Assembly: GCA_031553395.1 (NCBI GenBank)
Contig: JAVBLR010000003.1
Span: 1-64,000, forward strand
Source of the DNA: WRGA01 sp031553395
GTDB lineage: Bacteria; Bacteroidota; Bacteroidia; Bacteroidales; WRGA01
Length of the DNA stretch: 64,000 nt
Reading direction: 5' to 3'
The notes under the pieces: model-generated
The model's input: only the letters and a program-made list of their open reading frames with translations
The model's database searches: none
Told to the model about the DNA's origin: nothing
In this document: positions 25,852 to 34,464 of the stretch, piece after piece
How the letters are laid out: the number at the start of each line of letters is the position of its first letter
How positions within the stretch are numbered: position 1 is the stretch's first letter
Translations under genes and position numbers: made by a program

Positions 25852-26673
25852 TTAAGGGAATTTCGGATATTGCTTGAAGTTGGGTTTGCGCTTTTCAAGG
25901 AAAGCGTGTTTACCTTCTTGTGCTTCATCCGTCATGTAATAAAGCATGGTTGCATCTCCGGCTAATTCCTGAATTCCTGCTTGTCCGTCGAGTTCGGCAT
26001 TTAGTCCGGCTTTTATCATACGAAGCGCTAATGGGCTGAGCAACATCATTTCCTCTGCCCATTGAACATATTCATTTTCCAATTGAGCTAATGGTACAAC
26101 CTTATTTACTAATCCCATATCTAATGCTTCCTGTGCATTATATTGTCGGCAGAGAAACCATATTTCACGGGCTTTCTTTTGTCCGACAATTCGAGCTAAA
26201 TAAGAAGAACCGAATCCTGCATCGAAACTTCCGACGCGCGGACCTGTTTGTCCAAAAATGGCATTATCGGAAGCAATCGATAAATCGCAAACTACATGCA
26301 ACACATGTCCGCCACCGATGGCATACCCATTGACTGCCGCAATAACCGGTTTGGGAATGGAGCGGATTTGTTTTTGTACATCCAACACACTTAAACGTGG
26401 CACTCCGTCTTTTCCGATGTATCCGCCACGTCCTTTTACGTTTTGGTCGCCACCCGAACAAAAAGCTTTGTCTCCGGCTCCGGTAATTACAACTACACAA
26501 ATATCTGCTTCTTCACGGCAAATACGCAATGCATCGCTCATTTCCCCGGTTGTCGTGGGCGTAAAAGCATTGCGGTAACGCTCACGATTGATAGTAATAC
26601 GGGCAATTCCGTTATAAAAATCAAATAGAATATCTTCGTATTCTTTGATGGTTTTCCATTCTCGTTGTGACAT
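25852..26673 (-). CDS. menB: 1,4-dihydroxy-2-naphthoyl-CoA synthase
   Basis: The protein has 273 residues, the normal length. MenB closes the second ring of menaquinone by converting o-succinylbenzoyl-CoA to DHNA-CoA. Crotonase-fold landmarks are AFCSGGDQNVKGRGG (oxyanion loop), AVNGYAIGGGHVLHVVCDLS (second oxyanion loop) and FGQTGPRVGSFDAGFGSSYLA, the MenB-specific loop. The Gly-rich GQTGPRVGSFD segment separates it from ordinary enoyl-CoA hydratases. It lies between menD and menCE in the operon with a 60-base gap downstream. Confidence 0.95.
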   Translation of the reverse strand: MSQREWKTIKEYEDILFDFYNGIARITINRERYRNAFTPTTTGEMSDALRICREEADICVVVITGAGDKAFCSGGDQNVKGRGGYIGKDGVPRLSVLDVQKQIRSIPKPVIAAVNGYAIGGGHVLHVVCDLSIASDNAIFGQTGPRVGSFDAGFGSSYLARIVGQKKAREIWFLCRQYNAQEALDMGLVNKVVPLAQLENEYVQWAEEMMLLSPLALRMIKAGLNAELDGQAGIQELAGDATMLYYMTDEAQEGKHAFLEKRKPNFKQYPKFP

Positions 26674-26822
26674 ATCTTTAAATTAATTAAGAATTAAGAG
26701 TTAAAAATTAAGAATTGAAATGAATCTATTATAAAGGTAATATGTAAAAGTTAAAAGAATAAATGCTTACAATGCGCTATATTAGGATGATGAATTAATC
26801 TTCGAAGAAAACTTTTTACCTT

Positions 26823-28484
26823 TTACCTATTACTTTTTACTTTAATTTGCTGGTAATATTCTTTCAACAACCGTACATCTTCCGCCTTATCCGTAAAAAC
26901 TTCCAACAACATCGGTTTCTCGGTTTGTGTTGATTGAGTAAAGGTTTTTAATGCTTCTTTCAGTTCTTTTTGGTTATGTATATCTGTATATTGAAATCCA
27001 CGTTCGATAGCCCAACCTTTGGCTGAAGTCGAGTGTGTTCCGGTAACGAAACGATGTGTTTGTTCCGTCATATCCAATCCGGGCAATGCTTGAAATATTT
27101 CACCTCCGCCATTATTTAATAATAAAATACGAAGGTTACTTTTAATATGATTATTCCAAAGTGCATTCATATCATAAAAAAAACTCAAATCACCAATTAC
27201 TACATAATTCAATTTTTCGGAAGATGCTGCAAATCCAACAGCTGTGGATAATGAACCTTCGATTCCGGCAGTTCCGCGATTACAGAAAACTTTTATCGAG
27301 TTTGATATGGAAAATAATTGAGCATATCTTACTACAGAACTATTTCCAAGATGTAAAACAGAATTCTCAGGCAAAGATTTTATTAAATCGCCTATTGCAG
27401 ATATTTCCGAATAATCGATTTCGGGTTCGGAAATGGATTCGGATAGATTTTTCCAACGGTTCGGATATTCTGAGGAATTATTAGTTAAAAAAGGAATCAT
27501 CTTTGTTAAAAACTCAGCAGGTTTCATTTCAACAATTGCTGTAAGTGAGCAATATAAATCAACGACATTGCCATCGGTAGAAATATGCCAATGTTCTTTA
27601 GGCGGGTTTGAACGAAGAAATTTTTTCAATCGTTTGGATACAATATGTCCACCGAAAGTGATGATTAAATCGGGAACCAGTGTATCCGTTTCATCTTCAG
27701 GTAAAGCATATAAAAGCGTATCAACGTTTTTAATAATTGTACTTGATGATGCAATCTGATTATTCAAATGTTCTGCCAATAAAGCAAAATGAGAAGATAG
27801 AATATTGGAATTATCTTTCTCAAAATAATCCTCATTTGTCTGTCCGATAATCATCATTTGCTTATTATATTTTTTCAAACGAATAAATAAATCTTCTACA
27901 TCCGAATGATAGTAACGGGAAATAACCCTTGTTGCGGGTAATTTTTCGGCTGTGTATTGAAAAAGGGGTTCGGATAAAGCTATATTGATATGAATTGGCC
28001 CTTTTCCATGATGATTTAATTCCAATAGTGCTTCATTGATTAACCGGTTGCAATACCATTCATCTTCCAGTGTTTGTATTTCAGGAAGGTTGACTGATTT
28101 TTTAACCAATGTCCCGAATACATTCGGTTGAGGCAGCGTTTGTCCGTCCATTTGTCCAATCCATGCAGCTGGACGGTCGGCAGATATAACAATCAATGGT
28201 ATTTGCTGGTAATATGCTTCGGCAATTGCCGGATGAATATTCAGCAATGCAGTTCCCGAGGTACAACAAACAACAGTCGGTTTATTACTTTGCAAAGCCA
28301 ATCCCATTGCAAAAAAACCGGCGCTTCTCTCATCAGTAACGGCATAACAATGAAAAAACGGATGATTCGCCAATGTATGTACAATTGGCGAATTACGGCT
28401 ACCGGGACATAAAACGATATCGTTGATTTCGTATTCTTTTAGCAATGAAACCAGTTGGAGTACATTTTTTTTATCGGAATACAT
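26823..28484 (-). CDS. menD: SEPHCHC synthase
   Basis: The protein has 553 residues, matching the family. MenD is the thiamine diphosphate enzyme that joins isochorismate and 2-oxoglutarate, the first committed step of menaquinone synthesis. Diagnostic parts are LCPGSRNSPIVHTLANHP near the N-terminus, the TPP-activating glutamate in YAVTDERSAGFFAMGLALQS, and the C-terminal pyrophosphate/metal site VVIGDLSFFYDMNALWNN followed by LLNNGGGEIFQALPG. It follows menF after a 112-base gap holding a long inverted repeat. Confidence 0.95.
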   Translation of the reverse strand: MYSDKKNVLQLVSLLKEYEINDIVLCPGSRNSPIVHTLANHPFFHCYAVTDERSAGFFAMGLALQSNKPTVVCCTSGTALLNIHPAIAEAYYQQIPLIVISADRPAAWIGQMDGQTLPQPNVFGTLVKKSVNLPEIQTLEDEWYCNRLINEALLELNHHGKGPIHINIALSEPLFQYTAEKLPATRVISRYYHSDVEDLFIRLKKYNKQMMIIGQTNEDYFEKDNSNILSSHFALLAEHLNNQIASSSTIIKNVDTLLYALPEDETDTLVPDLIITFGGHIVSKRLKKFLRSNPPKEHWHISTDGNVVDLYCSLTAIVEMKPAEFLTKMIPFLTNNSSEYPNRWKNLSESISEPEIDYSEISAIGDLIKSLPENSVLHLGNSSVVRYAQLFSISNSIKVFCNRGTAGIEGSLSTAVGFAASSEKLNYVVIGDLSFFYDMNALWNNHIKSNLRILLLNNGGGEIFQALPGLDMTEQTHRFVTGTHSTSAKGWAIERGFQYTDIHNQKELKEALKTFTQSTQTEKPMLLEVFTDKAEDVRLLKEYYQQIKVKSNR

Positions 28485-28511
28485 ATTGTTGATATTAATC
28501 GATATTTATTG

Positions 28512-28596
28512 ATATTTGCTTCGCGATATTTATTGATGAATATTCCAATCTCAATGAGTATCCATTAATATCAATAAATATCGCGAAGCAAATATC
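28512..28596. repeat. Perfect 27-bp inverted repeat between menD and menF
   Basis: Positions 28512-28538 and 28570-28596 are exact reverse complements (core ttcgcgatatttattgat), separated by 31 bases; the right arm abuts the menF stop codon. As RNA it would be a very stable hairpin in the middle of the operon, able to lower or process the message between menF and menD. It could also be an inserted miniature element. Confidence 0.9.
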
Positions 28597-29673
28597 CTAA
28601 TTTATAATTCTGTACATTGTTTGAATTTTATTTTCCGTTTCTTCCCATTCTTCTTCTAATGAAGAGGATGCTAATAGTCCGCCGCCTGCGTATAATGTAA
28701 GGAAATCTTTTTCTATTCGCATGCAACGGAGGTTTACGTATAAATCACTTTGTTCATCGGGATTTAACCGTCCGATAAATCCGGAGTAATATTGCCGGTT
28801 ATAACCTTCGTTATTTGCTATAAATTGAAATGCTTTTTCTTTCGGAAGGCCACATACCGCTGGTGTTGGATGTAATAAACTTAGTATATTTCCTAATTCA
28901 TTATTGTGAGATAATGAAAATAGAAAGTCACTTTTTAAATGAGCCAATTCTCCGGCTCTGACTGTATATGGTCCATTTTCTTCCGGTTCAATATCGAAAG
29001 AATTTAGTTGTTTGCGAATATAATCTGCAACCAACAATTGTTCCCTCCGGTTTTTATCATCCCAGGTTTCAGGTAATTCTCCGTTTTGTAAAGGTTGGGT
29101 TCCTGCTAAAGCAACTGTATGCCAATTATTTTCTTTTCCGGACAATAGTATTTCGGGTGTACTTCCCATCCATGTTCCTGTTTGTAGTGTATGGCATAAA
29201 TATACATACGAACGGGTATAACGTTTACACGCCTTATAAAAAATGTTTGCCGGGGAAAAATCTGTTTTTCGTTCAATTGTTATGTTGCGGGATAAAACTA
29301 TTTTGTCAAATTCTTCATTTAATAATGAGTTTTTAAAAATGGTAAATGCAGATTTATACTCTTCCGATGGTTGTTCGTGCGAAAAATGAATTACATCATT
29401 TATTTGTTCATTTGTCCAACTATCCGGTATTTCAATTTCAACAGCAGTATCTGTATTTATTAAAACAATTGGACATTTTTCCGAAATCTGAAAAGGTGCA
29501 ATAACGAAACCGTTTTGACCATTTAATGATTCAATGGAATTAAAAATCTGAACAGAACCAGCAGGTCGTTCAATGAAATGCAATTTATTTTCACCCGGAA
29601 TCCGGTAAATAGCAAAAGGCATATCCTGCTCAATGAGGTTATTTATTTTGTTATAACAATCCTCAGAAGTCAT
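28597..29673 (-). CDS. menF: Isochorismate synthase
   Basis: The protein has 358 residues and isomerises chorismate to isochorismate at the head of the menaquinone pathway. The chorismate-binding domain fills the C-terminal two thirds: DKIVLSRNITIER, GTWMGSTPEILLS, TVALAGTQPL, LHPTPAVCGLPKEKA, YYSGFIGRL and LYAGGGLLASSSLEEEWEET with the Mg-binding glutamates. It is shorter than E. coli MenF (about 430) because the N-terminal domain is reduced, as is common in Bacteroidota. Its start overlaps the menI stop by four bases (ATGA), so the two are coupled. Confidence 0.92.
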   Translation of the reverse strand: MTSEDCYNKINNLIEQDMPFAIYRIPGENKLHFIERPAGSVQIFNSIESLNGQNGFVIAPFQISEKCPIVLINTDTAVEIEIPDSWTNEQINDVIHFSHEQPSEEYKSAFTIFKNSLLNEEFDKIVLSRNITIERKTDFSPANIFYKACKRYTRSYVYLCHTLQTGTWMGSTPEILLSGKENNWHTVALAGTQPLQNGELPETWDDKNRREQLLVADYIRKQLNSFDIEPEENGPYTVRAGELAHLKSDFLFSLSHNNELGNILSLLHPTPAVCGLPKEKAFQFIANNEGYNRQYYSGFIGRLNPDEQSDLYVNLRCMRIEKDFLTLYAGGGLLASSSLEEEWEETENKIQTMYRIIN

Positions 29674-30080
29674 TTCTTTTTAATAATGCTATTTAATACA
29701 CGTACGGAAGAAACAAGTTTATTCTCAGAGGTATATACGTTTACATTCCATAAATGGGATGTCCGGCCTTTGTGGATGATTTCGGCTTTTGCCAAAACAG
29801 TATCTCCTTCCAAAGCTGGAGATACATGATTTCCATTTACTTGCATTCCTACGGCAATTTCGTCATCGTTGCATAATATCATCGAACCCAATCCGGCAGC
29901 TGTTTCGCCCAATGTTAATGTAGCGCCCCCATGCAATACACCGAAAGGTTGACAGGTTCGTTTATCAACAGGCATTGTTGCTTCTACATATCCTTCGGAT
30001 ACATGTGTATATTCGATTCCCAAATTCTCCATTAATGTCTCGGAAGAACGGGCGTTGAGTTCATCTAAATTATATTTCAA
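29670..30080 (-). CDS. menI: Hotdog-fold thioesterase, probably DHNA-CoA hydrolase
   Basis: The protein has 136 residues of the PaaI/YdiI-type hotdog family. FGVLHGGATLTLGETAAGLGS contains the HGG motif and the catalytic glutamate of the 4HBT type II group. In the men operon, next to menF, the likely job is to release 1,4-dihydroxy-2-naphthoate from DHNA-CoA, the step after MenB. It is the first gene of the operon; its -7 box is at 30109-30116. Function is inferred from family plus context. Confidence 0.8.
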   Translation of the reverse strand: MKYNLDELNARSSETLMENLGIEYTHVSEGYVEATMPVDKRTCQPFGVLHGGATLTLGETAAGLGSMILCNDDEIAVGMQVNGNHVSPALEGDTVLAKAEIIHKGRTSHLWNVNVYTSENKLVSSVRVLNSIIKKK

Positions 30081-30108
30081 AGCTTTTTAGTTTTTGATTT
30101 TTAAATTG

Positions 30109-30116
30109 CAAAGCTA
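30109..30116 (-). promoter_or_regulatory. -7 box of the men operon promoter
   Basis: On the minus strand TAGCTTTG matches TAnnTTTG and lies 29 bases before the menI ATG. The remaining bases to the divergent GH28 gene (30117-30337) show no other clear signal. Confidence 0.6.
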
Positions 30117-30337
30117 CATAAAAACTACTGAATTGGGATTTTAAAAATCGAATAACAATTGTTTTATTAGTTAGCTTTTTACAAAAAAATAGTCAAGAAT
30201 AAAATCTAATACTTCAAGATTCGTAAAATTGACAAATAGTACACCTTTTTGAACAAAACCTCCCCCTTTAATGCATTTTTTCAACTTATTTTCGCAGACT
30301 TAAAATAATATTATATAAAATAGAAAACGATAATTGT

Positions 30338-31963
30338 ATGTTTAGAAAAAATCTATTCCATTCTTTTCTGTCTGTATTTTTTGTGATAGGAATATGTGCG
30401 AAAGCAGAAGCAAAAACGGAAATGACAGATATATACAAGAATTTACCATTCAAGATGGATGAGATAAAAAAGCCGGTATTTCCTGCAAATAAGGTAATCA
30501 TCACCGATTTCGGTGCAGTTGGAGATGGGATTACATTAAATACGAAAGCGTTTGCTGATGCAATAGAAGCAGTTTCAAAAAAAGGCGGAGGGACAGTTGT
30601 TATTCCGAGTGGAGTATGGTATACAGGTCCTATTGTATTAAAAAGCAATATCAACTTATATACTGAGGAAGGTGCCTTAGTTGTATTTAGTGATAATTTT
30701 GATGATTATCCATTGATTTATACTGTTTTTGAAGGATTGGATACAAAACGTTGCCAATCCCCTATTTCAGCATTGAAAGCAACAAATATAGCAATTACAG
30801 GTAAAGGTGTTTTTAATGGTTCGGGAGATGCTTGGCGTCCGGTAAAAAAGGAAAAAATGACAAATAACCAATGGAATGATTTGGTTGCGTCGGGTGGAAT
30901 TTTGAACGACAAAAAAAATATGTGGTTTCCTACCGAAAAGTCATTGAAAGGAAATCTAAATTCCAATATGAATGTTCCGAATGCAACAACCGAAGAAGAA
31001 TGGATTGCTGTAAAAGATTTTTTACGTCCGGTAATGCTTAGTTTCAGGGAATGTAAAAATGTTTGGTTGGAGGGCGTTACTTTCGAAAATTCGCCATCAT
31101 GGAATTTACATCCTTTTGTTTGTGAAAATTTGATTTTGGAAAATCTAACCGTGCGTAATCCGTGGTATTCTCAAAACGGAGATGGATTGGATTTGGAATC
31201 ATGTAAAAATGCATTGATTGTTGATTGTAGCTTTGATGTAGGCGATGATGCTATTTGCATAAAATCGGGAAAAGATGAAAGCGGACGTAAACGTGGAGTT
31301 CCTTGTGAAAATGTGGTAGTACGTGGATGTGTTGTTTATCATGGACATGGAGGATTTGTTGTAGGAAGCGAAATGTCGGGTGGAGTTCGTAATATTGATG
31401 TTGCAGATTGTCAGTTTTTGGGAACGGATGTTGGCCTACGTTTCAAGAGTTGCCGTGGTCGTGGTGGTGTGGTAGAAAATATTTATATTAATCGCATTAA
31501 TATGATTAATATTCCGGCTGAACCATTGTTATTCGATTTATATTATAATGGAGCACCAATTGCAGATGGTGGAAATAAACAACTTCCTCCTGTAACTGAA
31601 GAAACTCCGGCTTTTAAAAATATTTTCATTAAAGACATTGCTTGTCGTGGAGCTGATAGAGCTATGTTTTTTAATGGTTTGCCGGAGATGAATATTGAAA
31701 ATATACATATTGAAAACGCGTTTATTTATTCGGATAAAGGAGCAGAATTAAATGAATCTGATGGTGTTACGTTGAAGAACGTGCAAATTATGCCTAAATC
31801 GGGAGCTGCAATTTTATTAAATAATGTGAAGAATCTGACAGCGGAAAAATTCACATATCCACAAAGTTTACAAGAACCTATTATAATAAAAGGAGAACTA
31901 TCACGCAATATAAAATTTGACAATATAGATAAACTGTTGAATAAACAAACTGCTGAAAGATAA
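30338..31963 (+). CDS. Secreted polygalacturonase-like glycoside hydrolase, family GH28
   Basis: The 541-residue protein has a signal peptide (about 1-24) and then the pectate-lyase-3-type opening VIITDFGAVGDGITLNTKAF. The right-handed beta-helix carries the GH28 catalytic set: NGDGLDLESC (variant of NTDG), DVGDDAICIKSGKD (GDD), YHGHGGFVVGSEMSGG (GHG) and LRFKSCRGRGG (RxK). These enzymes hydrolyse galacturonic-acid bonds in pectin or related rhamnogalacturonans in the periplasm. It stands alone with no SusC/SusD or other pectin genes nearby, so it is not in a typical polysaccharide-utilisation locus. Confidence 0.9.
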   Translation: MFRKNLFHSFLSVFFVIGICAKAEAKTEMTDIYKNLPFKMDEIKKPVFPANKVIITDFGAVGDGITLNTKAFADAIEAVSKKGGGTVVIPSGVWYTGPIVLKSNINLYTEEGALVVFSDNFDDYPLIYTVFEGLDTKRCQSPISALKATNIAITGKGVFNGSGDAWRPVKKEKMTNNQWNDLVASGGILNDKKNMWFPTEKSLKGNLNSNMNVPNATTEEEWIAVKDFLRPVMLSFRECKNVWLEGVTFENSPSWNLHPFVCENLILENLTVRNPWYSQNGDGLDLESCKNALIVDCSFDVGDDAICIKSGKDESGRKRGVPCENVVVRGCVVYHGHGGFVVGSEMSGGVRNIDVADCQFLGTDVGLRFKSCRGRGGVVENIYINRINMINIPAEPLLFDLYYNGAPIADGGNKQLPPVTEETPAFKNIFIKDIACRGADRAMFFNGLPEMNIENIHIENAFIYSDKGAELNESDGVTLKNVQIMPKSGAAILLNNVKNLTAEKFTYPQSLQEPIIIKGELSRNIKFDNIDKLLNKQTAER

Positions 31964-31987
31964 TCCATATAAATGTATTAATTACCC

Positions 31988-32045
31988 AATATGCCAATGT
32001 GCCAATAAAAAGCATATCCATGCTTCATTGGCACATTGGCATATT
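31988..32045. repeat. 19-bp perfect inverted repeat upstream of fabD
   Basis: aatatgccaatgtgccaat (31988-32006) is mirrored exactly at 32027-32045. A second copy of the same element lies at 62759-62815 upstream of radC. It could act as a terminator for the GH28 gene or be a dispersed repeat. Confidence 0.85.
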
Positions 32046-32069
32046 AGTTTATTGGCGCATTATTTTTCT

Positions 32070-32077
32070 TACCTTTG
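32070..32077 (+). promoter_or_regulatory. -7 box of the fabD promoter
   Basis: TACCTTTG matches TAnnTTTG, 25 bases before the fabD ATG, and is followed by the common GCAG initiation context. Confidence 0.6.
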
Positions 32078-32102
32078 CAGCCAAATTTAATTCAAAGTTG
32101 AT

Positions 32103-32990
32103 ATGAGTAAAAAAGCGTATGTATTTCCCGGGCAAGGAGCGCAGTTCGTAGGTATGGGAAAAGATTTGTATGACAATGTTCCTTTGGCAAAAGAATTATT
32201 TGAAAAAGCCAATGATATTCTTGGATTTCGCATTACCGATTTAATATTTGAAGGAACGGACGAAGATCTTCGTCAAACCAAGGTTACGCAGCCGGCAATT
32301 TTCTTGCATTCGGTTATATTAGCCAAAGCAATGGGTGATGCTTTCAAGCCGGATATGGTTGCAGGACATTCATTGGGCGAATTTTCAGCTTTGGTTGCTG
32401 CAAATGCATTATCTTTTGAAGATGGCTTAAAATTGGTTTCAGCCCGGGCTATGGCTATGCAAAAAGCTTGTGAAGCAGAACCTTCTACAATGGCAGCCGT
32501 ATTGAATTTGCCGGATGAGAAAGTCGAAGAAATATGTGCATCTATTGATGAAGTTGTAGTTCCTGCTAATTACAATTGTCCCGGACAAATTGTTGTTTCC
32601 GGTTCGGAAAAAGGAATTGATATTGCTTGCGAAAAACTATTGGCAGCCGGAGCAAAACGCGCATTAAAGCTCAAAGTCGGCGGTGCTTTCCATTCTCCAT
32701 TAATGAAACCTGCTGAGGTGGAACTTGCCGAGGCTATTCAAAAAACTACATTTAATACTCCTGTTTGTCCTGTTTATCAAAATGTAAATGCAAAACCGGA
32801 AACAAAACCGGAAACAATTAAAGCTAACTTGATAGCTCAATTAACAGCTCCGGTTCGTTGGACTCAAAGTGTGAAAAATATGGTTGCTGATGGAGCAACT
32901 GATTTTATTGAAGTTGGTCCGGGTAGCGTATTGCAAGGATTAGTAAAGAAAATAGATGCATCGGTAACCACTCAAAGTGGTAGTCTATAA
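32103..32990 (+). CDS. fabD: Malonyl-CoA:ACP transacylase
   Basis: The protein has 295 residues, the usual FabD length. It moves malonate from CoA to acyl carrier protein for fatty acid synthesis in the cytoplasm. AYVFPGQGAQFVGMG opens the fold, GHSLGEFSALVAA holds the nucleophilic serine, FHSPLM the catalytic histidine, and VSGSEKGID and EVGPGSVLQGL complete the acyltransferase pattern. It is not next to other fab genes here; ribD follows 79 bases later. The start follows a good promoter. Confidence 0.95.
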   Translation: MSKKAYVFPGQGAQFVGMGKDLYDNVPLAKELFEKANDILGFRITDLIFEGTDEDLRQTKVTQPAIFLHSVILAKAMGDAFKPDMVAGHSLGEFSALVAANALSFEDGLKLVSARAMAMQKACEAEPSTMAAVLNLPDEKVEEICASIDEVVVPANYNCPGQIVVSGSEKGIDIACEKLLAAGAKRALKLKVGGAFHSPLMKPAEVELAEAIQKTTFNTPVCPVYQNVNAKPETKPETIKANLIAQLTAPVRWTQSVKNMVADGATDFIEVGPGSVLQGLVKKIDASVTTQSGSL

Positions 32991-33030
32991 TACCAGAAGT
33001 AAAAGGTAAAAAGTAAAAAACGTCATGTAA

Positions 33031-33069
33031 TTTTACCTTTTACCTTTTACCTTTTACCTTTTACCTTTT
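33031..33069. repeat. Heptamer tandem repeat ending at the ribD start codon
   Basis: Five copies of ttttacc plus tttt run directly into the ATG at 33070, occupying the place of the ribosome-binding site. A reverse-complement stretch (ggtaaaaagtaaaa, 33005-33018) lies just upstream and can pair with it. Similar words occur at the end of menD (26815-26840). Confidence 0.85.
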
Positions 33070-34122
33070 ATGTTCCCTATTGACGAAAAATACATGAGAC
33101 GCTGCTTGCAATTGGCAAGGAATGGCCGTTCGAATGCCATTCCTAATCCGGTTGTAGGAGCAGTGATTGTGCATAATGGGAAAATAATAGGCGAAGGGTA
33201 TCATTCTCTTTCAGGCCGGGAACATGCAGAAGTAAATGCAATCAATTCGGTAAAAAATCAAGAACTCTTAAAAGATTCGACAATTTATGTAAGTCTCGAA
33301 CCTTGTGCGCACTACGGTAAAACGCCGCCATGTGCGAAATTGATTATCGAGAAAAAAATACCGAGGGTTGTAGTTGGCATTCAAGACCCATTTGCTGAGG
33401 TTGCAGGACAAGGCATAAAAATGATGAAAGATGCCGGAATTGTTGTTCATGTCGGACTATTAGAGGAAGAATGTTACAGAATTAATGATCGTTTTTTTAC
33501 ATTTCATACAAAACATCGGCCATATATTATATTAAAGTGGGCACAAACCAATGACGGATTTATCGATGTATTAAGAGATCCGGAAAATGAGCCCAATGCA
33601 GCTGTTATTTCCAACGAAATTACGCAAATAAAACTGCATAAATTCCGTTCGCAAGTTGCCGGAATTATGGTTGGTACAAATACGGTATTAAAAGATAATC
33701 CATCTCTTACAGTTCGTCTGTGGAAAGGCCGTAACCCGGTCCGGATTTTCATAGACAGGCAATTATCAGTGCCTGAAACATTCTCTTTATTGGATGGAAA
33801 AACCAAAACGATTGTATTCACATCGGTCGATAAAGGATCTTCACATCCGAATATAGAATATATTCAAATTGATTTTTCTGTGAATATTCTTCCGCAATTG
33901 TTAAATGAATTGTATAAACATGATATTCAATCTCTTCTGGTTGAAGGAGGAAAGAAAATATTGGATAATTTTATACAACAAAAACTTTGGGATGAGGTTC
34001 GGATTGAAATAGCGGATAAAAATTTTGGAAATGGAATTCCCGCGCCTGTTTTGTCGGGAGATATAGTTTATATTGATAAATATCAGGATTCTACATTAAT
34101 AAGTATGCGGAAAAAGGAATAA
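33070..34122 (+). CDS. ribD: Bifunctional riboflavin deaminase/reductase
   Basis: The protein has 350 residues with two domains. Residues 1-145 are the zinc deaminase (REHAEVNAI and PCAHYGKTPPCA carry the His, Glu and Cys ligands), which deaminates the pyrimidine intermediate. Residues about 150-350 are the NADPH reductase (ILKWAQTNDGFID, GIMVGTNTVLKDNPSLTVR, LVEGGKKILDNFI) that reduces the ribose side chain. Both steps are in riboflavin synthesis. No other rib gene is near. Its start abuts a heptamer tandem repeat with no visible ribosome-binding site. Confidence 0.95.
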   Translation: MFPIDEKYMRRCLQLARNGRSNAIPNPVVGAVIVHNGKIIGEGYHSLSGREHAEVNAINSVKNQELLKDSTIYVSLEPCAHYGKTPPCAKLIIEKKIPRVVVGIQDPFAEVAGQGIKMMKDAGIVVHVGLLEEECYRINDRFFTFHTKHRPYIILKWAQTNDGFIDVLRDPENEPNAAVISNEITQIKLHKFRSQVAGIMVGTNTVLKDNPSLTVRLWKGRNPVRIFIDRQLSVPETFSLLDGKTKTIVFTSVDKGSSHPNIEYIQIDFSVNILPQLLNELYKHDIQSLLVEGGKKILDNFIQQKLWDEVRIEIADKNFGNGIPAPVLSGDIVYIDKYQDSTLISMRKKE

Positions 34123-34243
34123 AGGATACTGTTTTGAAAAATAAATGTTAATTAAAATTGTTAATTTTAATAATGTATTTAACATTCAATCTCTAATTTT
34201 TCATAAAACTACATGCCAATTACGCCCAGACCATTTTTTTTTC

Positions 34244-34251
34244 TACATTTG
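34244..34251 (+). promoter_or_regulatory. -7 box for the DUF6242 lipoprotein gene
   Basis: TACATTTG matches TAnnTTTG and is followed by GCAAC. It predicts a leader of about 205 bases before the ATG at 34465, which contains the conserved leader element. Confidence 0.55.
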
Positions 34252-34359
34252 CAACTCATTTTGTAAATTTATCTAAATGAAATAAGCATGCAGGGAATCA
34301 TTGATTTTCAAGAAAGTGATTCTATGTGGGTTTTATTTGTTTTGGCATAAAAAACATTA

Positions 34360-34464
34360 TCAGATGAAACGAAGCATGAGTACGAAGTTTTCGCCACACG
34401 ATTATGATAATTTTAAAACATGCGAGTTCCATACGACCTTAATGCAAAAAATAAAAGTTAACGT
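34360..34464 (+). promoter_or_regulatory. Leader element shared with RHS toxin 2
   Basis: From atgaaacgaagcatgagt through gattatgataatttt and catgcgagttccatacgacc to acgtATGAAA it parallels the leader before the RHS gene (19690-19790, opposite strand). A short frame (34364-34467) ends in TGA overlapping the lipoprotein ATG; another, MIILKHASSIRP, is present in both copies. Whether either is translated is unknown. Confidence 0.65.

Noticed and set aside
33031..33069. Heptamer arrays as a CRISPR-like repeat
   Set aside because: Units are 7 bases with no spacers, and no cas genes are present; simple tandem repeats.
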